From: Pseudomonas jessenii
GTDB lineage: Bacteria > Pseudomonadota > Gammaproteobacteria > Pseudomonadales > Pseudomonadaceae
Direction: 5' to 3'
DNA length: 64,000 bases
Assembly (NCBI RefSeq): GCF_002236115.1
Contig: NZ_NIWT01000001.1
Location: 930,001-994,000 of the forward strand
Position 1 is the stretch's first letter. Each line of letters opens with the position of its first letter. The position numbers and the translations under genes are program-made. The notes under the pieces were generated by a model that had not been told where the DNA came from, made no database searches, and was given only the letters and a program-made list of their open reading frames with translations. Shown here piece by piece: positions 54,436-63,125 of this stretch.

Positions 54436-54525
54436 TGTGGGAGCGAGCTTGCTCGCGATGGCGTCGTATCAGCCGACATCAATGTTGACTGTCAGGACCT
54501 CATCGCGAGCAAGCTCGCTCCCACA
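54436..54525. repeat. REP pair, A family
   Basis: Intact inverted A cores with spacer GCCGACATCAATGTTGACTG, which is nearly the same as at 47039. Separates the metallohydrolase gene from the dehydrogenase promoter. Confidence 0.88.
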
Positions 54526-54542
54526 GGGGGGGCTGTGTTTGC

Positions 54543-55481
54543 TCACTTTTGCGCGGCAGAATCCACCCGCGTCATCTGCCCTCGCTCGTAGCGCGGGTAC
54601 AGATGACTGACGCTGCGGATCAGTTCATAACGACTCAGGTTGATCCCGGCGAAGCGTTCGGGGATGGGGCTGCGGATCATCTCGGCCATATCACTGCCAT
54701 TGGCCGCGCCGTCGCGCATGAGCTGATCGAGCCAGGTCAGGTAATCGCGCATCTGCTCGAAGGGTTGTGGATCGCTCGACACCGGCCCATGGCCCGGCAC
54801 GACCTGTGTCCAGGGCAAGCCTCGCAGGGTCGCGATGTCCGCCAGCCACACCGACAGCCCGGGACTGTTGGGCGTTGTCAGCGCCCGCTGATAAAACACC
54901 AGGTCCCCGGCAAACAGCACACCAGTTTGCTGGTCGAGAATAGCCAGATCCGCGCCGGTATGCCCACCCAGGCTCAGCAAGCGCAAATCGTGATTCCCAA
55001 AACTTTTCACGCCGGGTGTCAGCGTCTGAGTCGCCAGCACCACTTCGGTGCCACGCATCCAGTCGCCGACCATCCGGTACATATTCTCCGCCATGGCATC
55101 GCCTTGCTGGTGCAACAGCTCGCTGGTGCCGGCCAAGGCGCCGATTGGCACGTCGGTGAAGGCTTGATTACCCAGCACATGGTCCGGGTGGTGATGGGTC
55201 AGCAAGACCTCGATCACCGGCTTGTCGGTGGTGGCGGCAATGGCCTTGCGCATCGCTTCGCCGTAACGCCTGGACGGCCCGGTGTCGATCACCACCACAC
55301 CGCGCTCAGTGACGATAAACGCGGTGTTGACGATGTTGCCGCCGTTGGCCTTGGCGAAATTATCGGTGCTGCCTTCCAGTAACCAGGTGTCCTGGGCGAT
55401 CCGCCGGGGCTTGAGCGAGTACTCGAGATCGGCCAGGGCCGGCAGACTGACGCTTAACACCATCAACAGGATCCAGCGCAT
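54543..55481 (-). CDS. Quinoprotein relay system zinc metallohydrolase (SoxH-like)
   Basis: Exported metallo-beta-lactamase-fold protein of 312 residues. Short signal peptide (WILLMVLSVSLPALA), zinc motif HHHPDH at 96-101, later ligands in LGGHTGADLAILD and VPGHGPVSS. This corresponds to the family described as quinoprotein relay system zinc metallohydrolase, related to SoxH. ATG 55481 has AAGGAG seven bases upstream and lies 17 bases after the SoxYZ-like stop, so they are co-translated. Its substrate is unknown; a thiol or sulfane-sulfur ester on the SoxYZ-like carrier is a reasonable guess. Confidence 0.88.
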   Translation of the reverse strand: MRWILLMVLSVSLPALADLEYSLKPRRIAQDTWLLEGSTDNFAKANGGNIVNTAFIVTERGVVVIDTGPSRRYGEAMRKAIAATTDKPVIEVLLTHHHPDHVLGNQAFTDVPIGALAGTSELLHQQGDAMAENMYRMVGDWMRGTEVVLATQTLTPGVKSFGNHDLRLLSLGGHTGADLAILDQQTGVLFAGDLVFYQRALTTPNSPGLSVWLADIATLRGLPWTQVVPGHGPVSSDPQPFEQMRDYLTWLDQLMRDGAANGSDMAEMIRSPIPERFAGINLSRYELIRSVSHLYPRYERGQMTRVDSAAQK

Positions 55482-55497
55482 GCCACGCTCCTTAGGG

Positions 55498-56259
55498 TCA
55501 GGGGATCGACGCATCGAACTCATTGCCGCTGTTGTCCCGTAGCAGCAGGCGCGTTTGCCCTGCCCCTTCGATGTCGAAGGCCAGGTTGGGGTTTTCGCTG
55601 ACCGCGGGGAACAGCTCCAGCCGGGCCAGCACTTGCTCGTTGCGGTCGCGCAGTTCGGCATGGTTGATGAAGAATTCCGGAATGCCGCTGACCATGCCGT
55701 TGTCCATGGGATGGGCCACCTGCATACGCAAACGGCTGAACCCGTCCCGGGGATAACGGCCGCCGAGCACTTCGCCGATGCGCTCCTCCCAGCCCGGTTG
55801 AGTCCGCACCACGCTCGGCGCGGTGCAACCGCCACCCGCGGCGTCAATCAGGGTCGAGCCGACATGCCACACGCCGTCGCGGGTCAACACCGCCGCGCGC
55901 AAGGGCGTCGCCTGTTCGATGCGTATGCGCAAAGACAGCCACGGCAAAACCGAATTCAGCGGCTGGAAGTCGACGATTTTCGGCAACGGATTCAGCTCTG
56001 CCCAGGCGAGGATTTTCACCACCTCACCATTGAACGCCCGGGCATCGATTTCCAGCGGCACCTGCCGGGCATCTTCGGCAAACGGCGGCGCCAGCAGCTT
56101 GACCCGCTCATCGAACACGAACGGCGCATTACCCAGAAACCGCTGATGGTAGAAGGCCCACATCACCGATGGCACCGGATCCTTGCCGGGATCGATAGCG
56201 CCGGCCTGTGCCGCCAGGCTCAACCAGCAGGCCAACAGACAACTCCCTCGCCATTTCAT
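55498..56259 (-). CDS. Quinoprotein dehydrogenase-associated SoxYZ-like carrier
   Basis: Periplasmic protein of 253 residues fusing a SoxY-like half (about 35-145) to a SoxZ-like half (about 165-253). A signal peptide (GSCLLACWLSLAAQAGA) precedes it. The SoxY carrier motif, normally C-terminal GGCGG, appears here as an internal GGGC at 142-145, followed by TAPSVV. Located in an operon with PedF, a MoxJ-like protein and the SoxH-like hydrolase. Carries out an undefined sulfur- or thiol-based function in quinoprotein systems; no sox genes for thiosulfate oxidation are nearby. Confidence 0.87.
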   Translation of the reverse strand: MKWRGSCLLACWLSLAAQAGAIDPGKDPVPSVMWAFYHQRFLGNAPFVFDERVKLLAPPFAEDARQVPLEIDARAFNGEVVKILAWAELNPLPKIVDFQPLNSVLPWLSLRIRIEQATPLRAAVLTRDGVWHVGSTLIDAAGGGCTAPSVVRTQPGWEERIGEVLGGRYPRDGFSRLRMQVAHPMDNGMVSGIPEFFINHAELRDRNEQVLARLELFPAVSENPNLAFDIEGAGQTRLLLRDNSGNEFDASIP

Positions 56260-56269
56260 CGCCTGCTCC

Positions 56270-57145
56270 TTATTGATACATCTCGGGCACGTCGTAACGC
56301 AGGCCGTAATGGCCGTAGATGGTCTTCACCGAACCGTCGCGGATCAGCGCTTCCAACGCCTCTTCCACGGCATAGGCCAGTTGACGATTGCTTTCGTGCA
56401 CCGCCATGCCGATTTCCCAGAGCTGCTTGCCCATGTTCGGGTAGGCATTTTCTGCCAGCGCCACCTGCGGGTCGGCCGCTTCGTGCACCTGCCAGTCGAT
56501 TTCGCCGCGCATGGCCATCACCGCGTCGACCTCACCGGCCTTCATCGCGGCAAACGCCTGGGGTACGCCCGAATAGTGATGCGTCTTGCCGGCGAGCATG
56601 CCGTTGAACACCGAGGTCAGGTAGAACGACGGCACGCTGTCGACTTCGACACCAATCGGGTGATGCTCGAACACCGCGACGCTGGCGACCTTGTCCAGCC
56701 TTCGGCGGTCATAGGCCACCTGCCATTGTTCGTTCTGGTACGGACCGAACATCACCACTTGGCCGTTGACCAGTTCGCCGAACTCGTTGCGCTTCTGCGC
56801 GTAGTCACGGTCGTAGGGCACGCGCATCATCAGGTCGGCCAGTTGCTGGCTGTGCAAGGCACTGGCACGCCAGATGTAGTCGCGCAGGTCGTCATCGAGT
56901 TTTTCCCCGGCCGGTGCCCAGATCAGCGACAGGCGCACACCGAGTGCCTTGGCCAAGGCCTCGGCGAGTTCAACATCGACACCCTGGGGCTTTCCAGCGC
57001 TTTCGAAACTGTAGGGGGCGAAGTCCTTGTAGACCGCCACCTTCAGCTCCCCGGCGGCGATCATTTCGTCGTAGTTGCGAACCTGCGCCTGCGCCGCCTG
57101 GCAGCACAGCCACAGAGCGCTGATCAACACCGCGAGCAGGCGCAT
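56270..57145 (-). CDS. Quinoprotein-associated MoxJ-like periplasmic binding protein (PedG-like)
   Basis: 291-residue exported protein of the family-3 solute-binding fold, in the MoxJ-like group that accompanies PQQ alcohol dehydrogenases. Signal peptide LLAVLISALWLCCQAAQA; mature start VRNYDEMIAAGELKVAVYKD and PYSFESAGKPQGVDVELAEA. MoxJ is thought to help assembly of methanol dehydrogenase, so this is likely an assembly or binding factor rather than a nutrient importer. ATG 57145 lies three bases beyond the pedF stop. Confidence 0.87.
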   Translation of the reverse strand: MRLLAVLISALWLCCQAAQAQVRNYDEMIAAGELKVAVYKDFAPYSFESAGKPQGVDVELAEALAKALGVRLSLIWAPAGEKLDDDLRDYIWRASALHSQQLADLMMRVPYDRDYAQKRNEFGELVNGQVVMFGPYQNEQWQVAYDRRRLDKVASVAVFEHHPIGVEVDSVPSFYLTSVFNGMLAGKTHHYSGVPQAFAAMKAGEVDAVMAMRGEIDWQVHEAADPQVALAENAYPNMGKQLWEIGMAVHESNRQLAYAVEEALEALIRDGSVKTIYGHYGLRYDVPEMYQ

Positions 57146-57148
57146 GGG

Positions 57149-57610
57149 TCACTCCTCGACGCGCACAGTGTCCAGATAGGTACGCACCGCCCACAGGGCT
57201 TCCTGGCTCAGGTAGTCGGCCATCTTCGGCATGTACACCCGACCGTCGCGCACCGCGCCATGGCGCACCCGTTCGGCGAACCATTCATCGCCCGCCTCGC
57301 CGACATCGAGCATGCGCAAGTCGGGGGCGATACCGCCGGACTTGGCTTCCAGGCCATGACAGGCCGCGCAGTTCTGGGTATAGGCAGAGGCGCCGATTTC
57401 CACTGCCTTGTCGTGTTCCGGGGCGGTGCGATACGGGTTCACCGCGGCCCAGCCATCGGCATCGAGCTGCACCCCGGCGTCCTTGATCGGGGTCAAGCCC
57501 TGGGTGGCGACAGCCTGTGGCACCACATTGCCGTGGGCCCAGACGGAACCTGCACTGATCAAACTGGCCAATAGCCCGGTCACGAGCAAGGCGTTGCGTT
57601 TTGTTGTCAT
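57149..57610 (-). CDS. pedF: Cytochrome c-550 PedF
   Basis: Soluble periplasmic cytochrome c of 153 residues accepting electrons from the quinoprotein dehydrogenase. Signal peptide (LLVTGLLASLISAGSVWA) then one haem motif CAACH (Cys81, Cys84, His85); the axial Met is probably in VYMPKM. Start ATG 57610 is preceded by a divergent promoter with the 14-bp motif. First gene of a minus-strand operon pedF-MoxJ-like-SoxYZ-SoxH. Confidence 0.92.
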   Translation of the reverse strand: MTTKRNALLVTGLLASLISAGSVWAHGNVVPQAVATQGLTPIKDAGVQLDADGWAAVNPYRTAPEHDKAVEIGASAYTQNCAACHGLEAKSGGIAPDLRMLDVGEAGDEWFAERVRHGAVRDGRVYMPKMADYLSQEALWAVRTYLDTVRVEE

Positions 57611-57713
57611 TGTTATGCCCTCTGGATTGCACGCAAAACCTCTTGGCAGAGGCTATGGCAGCCATCTTAGAAACGGCATCGCGCTCACCCCATGCTGCTT
57701 TGGTGGTCGCTAC

Positions 57714-57727
57714 CTAGTCCCTTGGTA
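57714..57727. promoter_or_regulatory. Ped-cluster motif CTAGTCCCTTGGTA, divergent promoter copy
   Basis: Lies in the 210-base divergent space, 104 bases before pedF and 94 before the ABC operon. It is bracketed by CTACC and GGTAG, making the site 57710-57728 partly palindromic. One copy could serve both directions. Confidence 0.6.
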
Positions 57728-57820
57728 GTAAGGCGCTGGATGGACACCACCGGTACTTTCTGCATATTTCCTCAGCTTCACGGGCTACCTATGCTGGCGC
57801 TACCTGTAAAGGAGTGCCCT

Positions 57821-59005
57821 ATGCGCCAGCTCATCCCTTACGCCCTGATCTACCTGCTGGCGATTGCCTGCGCCGCCGGCCTGGCCACCCAGAGTCAGGC
57901 CGCCGATGCGCCCTTGCAGGTGCGGATCGGCTACCTGGGTTATCGCCCCGACGCCGGCCCGTTGCTGTCGAACGTCATCCCCGAGCCCACCGATGCCGGG
58001 CTGCGCGGCGCCGAACTGGCGATCACCGACAGCAACAGCACCGGGCGTTTTCTCAATCACGGCTACAGCCTGGTCAGCGCCAGTGTCGACAGCCCCGAGG
58101 CCTTGCTCGAAGCGGCAATGATGCAGCATGAACAGGGCCTGCGCCTGTTTGTGGTGAATGCCCCCGCGACCAGCCTGCGCCAATTGAGTGCGGCACTGCC
58201 CGATAGCCTACTGTTCAACGCCGGCAGCCCCGACGACAGCCTGCGCACCAGCGATTGCCTGCCGAACGTGCTGCACACCTTGCCGAGCCGGGCGATGCTC
58301 GCCGATGCGCTGGCGCAGTTTCTGGTGTTGCGCAAATGGCAGCGGGCGCTGCTGATTGTCGGCCCGACGGCGGACGATCAAGCCTATGCCGCCGCCCTGC
58401 GCCGCGCCGCCAAGCGCTTCGGCTTGCAACTGGTGGCGGAAAAACCCTGGAGCTTTGATAACGACCAACGCCGCAGCGCCCAGGCTGACATGCCGCTGTT
58501 CACCCAGACCGCCGAGTACGACGTGGTGCTGGTGGCCGATGAACGCGGCGACTTCGGTGAATACGTGCCCTACCAGACCTGGTACCCGCGCCCGGTCGCC
58601 GGCACCCAGGGCCTGACCCCGGTGGGCTGGCACAAGACCGTGGAAACCTACGGCGCCGCGCAGCTGCAAAAACGCTTTGAAGCCCTGACCGGACGCTGGA
58701 TGAATGACCGCGATTTCGCGGCATGGATGGCCGTGCGCAGTATCGCCAGCGCTGTGAGCAAACTGCGCCAGGCCGAGCCGATGGCGATCCGTACGCTTGA
58801 AATCAGCGATCAGTTGCCGCTCGACGGTTTCAAGGGTCGCAAGCTCAGCTACCGGTCGTGGAACGGCCAGTTGCGCCAGCCGATTCCCATTGTCCAGCCC
58901 CGGGCGCTGGTCAGCACCTCACCCCAGGACGGCTTTTTGCACCCGTTCAACGAGATGGACAGCCTGGGTTACGACAAGCCCGAGGTCAGCTGCCGCTTTC
59001 CCTGA
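57821..59005 (+). CDS. ABC substrate-binding protein of the PQQ alcohol dehydrogenase system
   Basis: 394-residue exported protein related to branched-chain amino-acid-type binding proteins, in the family restricted to PQQ-alcohol loci. Signal peptide IYLLAIACAAGLATQSQA, mature start LQVRIGYLGYRPDAGPLL. The C-terminus is long and contains a Cys near the end (VSCRFP). AAAGGAG lies nine bases before ATG 57821. First gene of the plus-strand ABC operon; despite the name, the pairing with an ABC-2-type permease suggests export or sensing rather than classical import. Confidence 0.87.
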   Translation: MRQLIPYALIYLLAIACAAGLATQSQAADAPLQVRIGYLGYRPDAGPLLSNVIPEPTDAGLRGAELAITDSNSTGRFLNHGYSLVSASVDSPEALLEAAMMQHEQGLRLFVVNAPATSLRQLSAALPDSLLFNAGSPDDSLRTSDCLPNVLHTLPSRAMLADALAQFLVLRKWQRALLIVGPTADDQAYAAALRRAAKRFGLQLVAEKPWSFDNDQRRSAQADMPLFTQTAEYDVVLVADERGDFGEYVPYQTWYPRPVAGTQGLTPVGWHKTVETYGAAQLQKRFEALTGRWMNDRDFAAWMAVRSIASAVSKLRQAEPMAIRTLEISDQLPLDGFKGRKLSYRSWNGQLRQPIPIVQPRALVSTSPQDGFLHPFNEMDSLGYDKPEVSCRFP

Positions 59006-59035
59006 TCCGAACATCACAACAATAAGGAATCCGCC

Positions 59036-59991
59036 ATGCGCCGCACCCTGCTCTCTTGCACCTTGCTGCTCGCCGCTGGCAATGCCGTTGCCAGCACTGC
59101 CTGGGTCTCCAACGAAAAGGACAACAACCTGAGCCTGATCGACATGCAGACCCTGCAAGTCACCGACACCCTGCCCGTCGGCCAGCGCCCTCGCGGCCTG
59201 CTGCTGTCCCATGACAACAAGTTGTTGTACATCTGCGCCAGCGACTCGGACCGGGTCCAAGTGATGGACGTGGCCACGCGCAAGATCATCAAGGAGCTGC
59301 CCTCGGGCAAAGACCCTGAACAATTCGCCCTGCACCCCAACAATCGCTGGTTGTACGTCTCCAACGAAGACGATGCGCTGGTCACGGTGATCGACACGGA
59401 GACCTCCAAGGTACTCGGCCAGATCAACGTCGGCGTCGAGCCCGAGGGTATGGCCGTCAGCCCCGACGGCAAGTGGGCGGTCAACACCAGCGAAACCACC
59501 AACATGCTGCACTGGATCGACACCAGCACCCAGACCCTGGCCGACAGCACCCTGGTGGACCAGCGCCCGCGCTTCGTCGAGTTCTCCCCCGATGGCGCGA
59601 AGCTTTGGGCCTCGGCGGAAATCGGCGGCACCGTGACCATTCTCGATGTGGCCAGCCGCACCGTGCTCAAGACCCTTAACTTCCAGATCAAGGGCGTGCA
59701 CCCGGACAAGGTCCAGCCGGTCGGCATCAAGCTCAGCGCCGATGGCAAGTACGGTTTCGTCGCACTGGGCCCGGCCAATCATGTGGCGGTGATCGATGCC
59801 AAGACTTTCGAGATTCTCGATTACCTGCTGGTGGGTCGACGGGTCTGGCAGATGGCGTTCACCCCGGATCAGAAGCAACTGCTGGCCACCAACGGCGTCA
59901 GCGGCGATGTCTCGGTGATCGATGTCGACAGCCTCAAGGTCAGCAAATCGGTGAAGGTCGGGCGCTATCCCTGGGGCGTGGTGGTGACGCC

Positions 59992-59995
<4 letters not shown>
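59036..59995 (+). CDS. PQQ-catabolism-associated YVTN beta-propeller protein
   Basis: 319-residue exported seven-bladed propeller. Signal peptide LLSCTLLLAAGNAVAST (cleavage near VAS) and repeats such as WVSNEKDNNLSLIDMQT, YVSNEDDALVTVIDTET and LATNGVSGDVSVIDVDS. The family accompanies PQQ-dependent ABC systems. Its stop overlaps the ATPase start as ATGA. A binding role for cofactor, metal or protein partner is possible; no catalytic motif is visible. Confidence 0.88.
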
Positions 59996-60719
<724 letters not shown>

Positions 60720-60723
<4 letters not shown>

Positions 60724-61511
60724 ACGCTTACTGGCAATGCTTGCGCGGTATCGTGCTGCGCGAATGGCTGCGCTTTGTGCTGCAACGCACCCGATTTCTG
60801 AGCGCCCTGGTGCGGCCGCTGCTGTGGCTGCTGGTGTTCGCCGCCGGCTTTCGCGCGGCGCTGGGGATCGCGATCATCGAGCCCTACGACACCTACATAC
60901 CGTACGAGGTCTACATCATTCCCGGGCTGGCCTGCATGATCCTGCTGTTCAACGGCATGCAGGGGTCACTGTCGATGGTCTACGACCGCGAGATGGGCAG
61001 CATGCGCGTGCTGCTGACCAGCCCCCTGCCCCGAACCTTTCTGCTGTGCAGCAAACTGGTGGCCACGTCGCTGATTTCGTTGTTGCAGGTGTATGCGTTC
61101 CTGGCGATTGCCTGGGTCTACGGCGTGCGGCCACCGGCCATGGGCCTGTTGCTGGCGTTGCCGGCCCTGTTGCTGGTGGCGTTGATGCTCAGCGCACTGG
61201 GCCTGTTGCTGTCGAACGCGATCCGCCAGCTGGAGAACTTTGCCGGGGTGATGAACTTCGTGATCTTCCCGCTGTTTTTCCTGTCATCGGCGCTGTATCC
61301 GCTATGGAAGATGCGCGAGGCCAGCCAGTGGCTGTATTGGCTGTGCGCGGTGAATCCCTTTACCCATGCGGTGGAACTGGTGCGCTTCGCCCTGTATGAA
61401 CGCTTCAATCCGCTGGCGCTGGCGGTGTGTGCGGGTTTGACGCTGCTGTTCGCGCTGCTCGCCGTGCTGACCTTCAACCCGCAGCATGCGGCCTTGCGCA
61501 AAACCAACTGA
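60720..61511 (+). CDS. ABC-2-type permease of the PQQ alcohol dehydrogenase system (PedC-like)
   Basis: 263-residue integral membrane protein with six helices, ABC-2 type. The family-typical MVYDREMGSMRVLLTSPLPR loop lies near 85 and NFVIFPLFFLSSALYPLW near 180. ATG 60720 overlaps the ATPase stop. With the ATPase, propeller and binding protein it forms a complete but functionally undefined transporter; alcohol, PQQ or metal export have not been distinguished. Confidence 0.9.
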
Positions 61512-61526
61512 CTACACAGGTCAACT

Positions 61527-61615
61527 GTGGGAGCGGGCTTGCTCGCGAAGGCTGCGGCAAATTCAATAAATAAGTTGACTGACACAACGCTTTCGCGAGC
61601 AAGCCCGCTCCCACA
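61527..61615. repeat. REP pair, A family, GCGGGC variant
   Basis: Both arms carry the GCGGGC/GCCCGC variant; spacer AATTCAATAAATAAGTTGACTG is an AT-rich relative of the common spacer. Separates the ABC operon from the rhodanese-like gene. Confidence 0.88.
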
Positions 61616-61737
61616 GGGGGGATCTTCATTGAACAGCGTGAAATTACTACTTTAGTACTGGTTTTCCTGTCTATCGTCGCATTCCCAACGCCCCCCGACT
61701 GGCATGTAATAGGTCCATAACTATAAGGACCGAACCC

Positions 61738-62295
61738 ATGCCGCGAGCCCGACGTTGCCTGTTGCGCCCTACTCTCGCCGCCCTGTCGCTGGGCCTGCTG
61801 CTGAGCACCGCGCAGGCCGACACGGCGCTGTTCTCCACCGACGGCTATCGCATCGGCCTGTACCGCAGCCCGACGCCGGAGCAACTGCAAGGCGCAACCA
61901 TCATCGACACCCCCGCCCTGCAAACCCTGCTCGGCCAAACCCCGCGCCCGGTGCTGATCGATGTCTACCGCCGTCAGTGGCTGCAAGGGCAGTTCATCGA
62001 AGACCAGCCCCATGAAAACCTGCCCGGCAGCCATTGGCTGGCCAATACCGGTGACGGTGACCTGACGCCAGCCTGGCAGGATTACTTTTCCCGCAACCTG
62101 AAATCACTGACTGGCGGCGACCCGACGCGACCGCTGGTCTTCTACTGCCGCTCCGACTGCTGGTTGAGCTGGAATGCAGTCAAACGCGCAGCCACCATGG
62201 GCTATAAGACTCTGTATTGGTATCGCGATGGCCTGGACGCCTGGCAAGCGGCCAATCTGCCGGTTTCGCCAGCCAGCCCCGAACCCTTTCCCTGA
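61738..62295 (+). CDS. PQQ-catabolism-associated rhodanese-like CxxxCW protein
   Basis: 185-residue exported protein with a rhodanese-like fold. Signal peptide TLAALSLGLLLSTAQA; mature domain with VLIDVYRRQW and the motif YCRSDCW (Cys137, Cys141). The family is known as the PQQ-dependent CXXCW motif protein, although the spacing here is three residues. A thiol or sulfur transfer role is possible, fitting the SoxYZ-like and SoxH-like proteins. ATG 61738 with AAGGA upstream. The regulator gene follows 56 bases later. Confidence 0.87.
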   Translation: MPRARRCLLRPTLAALSLGLLLSTAQADTALFSTDGYRIGLYRSPTPEQLQGATIIDTPALQTLLGQTPRPVLIDVYRRQWLQGQFIEDQPHENLPGSHWLANTGDGDLTPAWQDYFSRNLKSLTGGDPTRPLVFYCRSDCWLSWNAVKRAATMGYKTLYWYRDGLDAWQAANLPVSPASPEPFP

Positions 62296-62351
62296 GCTTT
62301 ACGCGTGCGTGTAGTTGCCACACCATAATCAAAATAATGAGGTGAAAGGCC

Positions 62352-63017
62352 ATGTACAAAATCCTGATTGCCGACGATCACCCGCTGTTTCGCGAAGCCA
62401 TTCACAACGTCATCAGCGACGGTTTTGCCGGCACCGAAGTGATGGAAACCGCCGACCTGGACAGCGCCCTGGCGCTGACTCAGGAACACGATGACCTGGA
62501 CCTGATCCTGCTCGACCTGAACATGCCCGGCATGCACGGGCTCAATGGCCTGATCAACCTGCGTAACGAAGCGCCGACCATTCCGGTGGTGATTGTCTCC
62601 GCCGAGCAGGACAAACAGATCGTGCTGCAAGCCATCACCTACGGTGCGGTGGGTTTCATCACCAAGTCTTCACCCCGTACCCAGATGACCGATGCCATCC
62701 AGCAGATTCTCAATGGCAATGTCTACCTGCCTCCGGACATCATCCGCACCGCCAAAAGCAGCACCCACCGGCGGATGAACGACACCCCGGGCTTCCCGCC
62801 TGAACTGCTCCAGGCCCTGACCCGCAAACAACTGCAGGTGCTGGAACGCATGACCAAGGGCGAATCGAACAAGCAGATCGCCTACACCCTGGAAATTGCC
62901 GAGACCACGGTCAAGGCCCATGTCTCGGCGATCCTGCGCAAGCTCAACGTGCACAACCGGGTGCAGGCGATCCTGAGTGCCGGGGATATTGATTTCGGGT
63001 CTTATCTGCGGCGCTGA
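62352..63017 (+). CDS. erbR: LuxR-family response regulator, ErbR/AgmR (PedR1) type
   Basis: 221-residue two-component regulator. Receiver with Asp55 ([10 protein letters not shown]), Thr/Lys region GFITKSS, and a LuxR HTH at about 155-205 ([20 protein letters not shown] and [14 protein letters not shown]). Sequence and place next to the rhodanese-like gene match AgmR/ErbR, a master activator of pqq and alcohol oxidation genes in pseudomonads. GAGGTGAAAGG precedes ATG 62352. Likely binds the motif at 54373 and 57714, by inference. Confidence 0.9.
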   Translation: MYKILIADDHPLFREAIHNVISDGFAGTEVMETADLDSALALTQEHDDLDLILLDLNMPGMHGLNGLINLRNEAPTIPVVIVSAEQDKQIVLQAITYGAVGFITKSSPRTQMTDAIQQILNGNVYLPPDIIRTAKSSTHRRMNDTPGFPPELLQALTRKQLQVLERMTKGESNKQIAYTLEIAETTVKAHVSAILRKLNVHNRVQAILSAGDIDFGSYLRR

Positions 63018-63038
63018 GTCAAGAGCGCGTCGCTCTCA

Positions 63039-63102
63039 TCGCGAGCAAGCTCGCTCCCACAGGTACGATGCTGTCCCTGTGGGAGCGAGCTTGCTCGCGA
63101 TA
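63039..63102. repeat. REP pair, A family, close spacing
   Basis: Inverted A cores about 17 bases apart in the 108-base gap between the convergent erbR and kinase genes. Probably acts as a shared transcript end. Confidence 0.88.
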
Positions 63103-63125
63103 GCGGTGGCAAAAACGCCGGGATC

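Noticed and set aside
55498..56259. Thiosulfate-oxidising Sox system
   Set aside because: Only a SoxYZ-like fusion and a SoxH-like hydrolase are present; soxA, soxX, soxB and soxC are absent and the context is alcohol oxidation.
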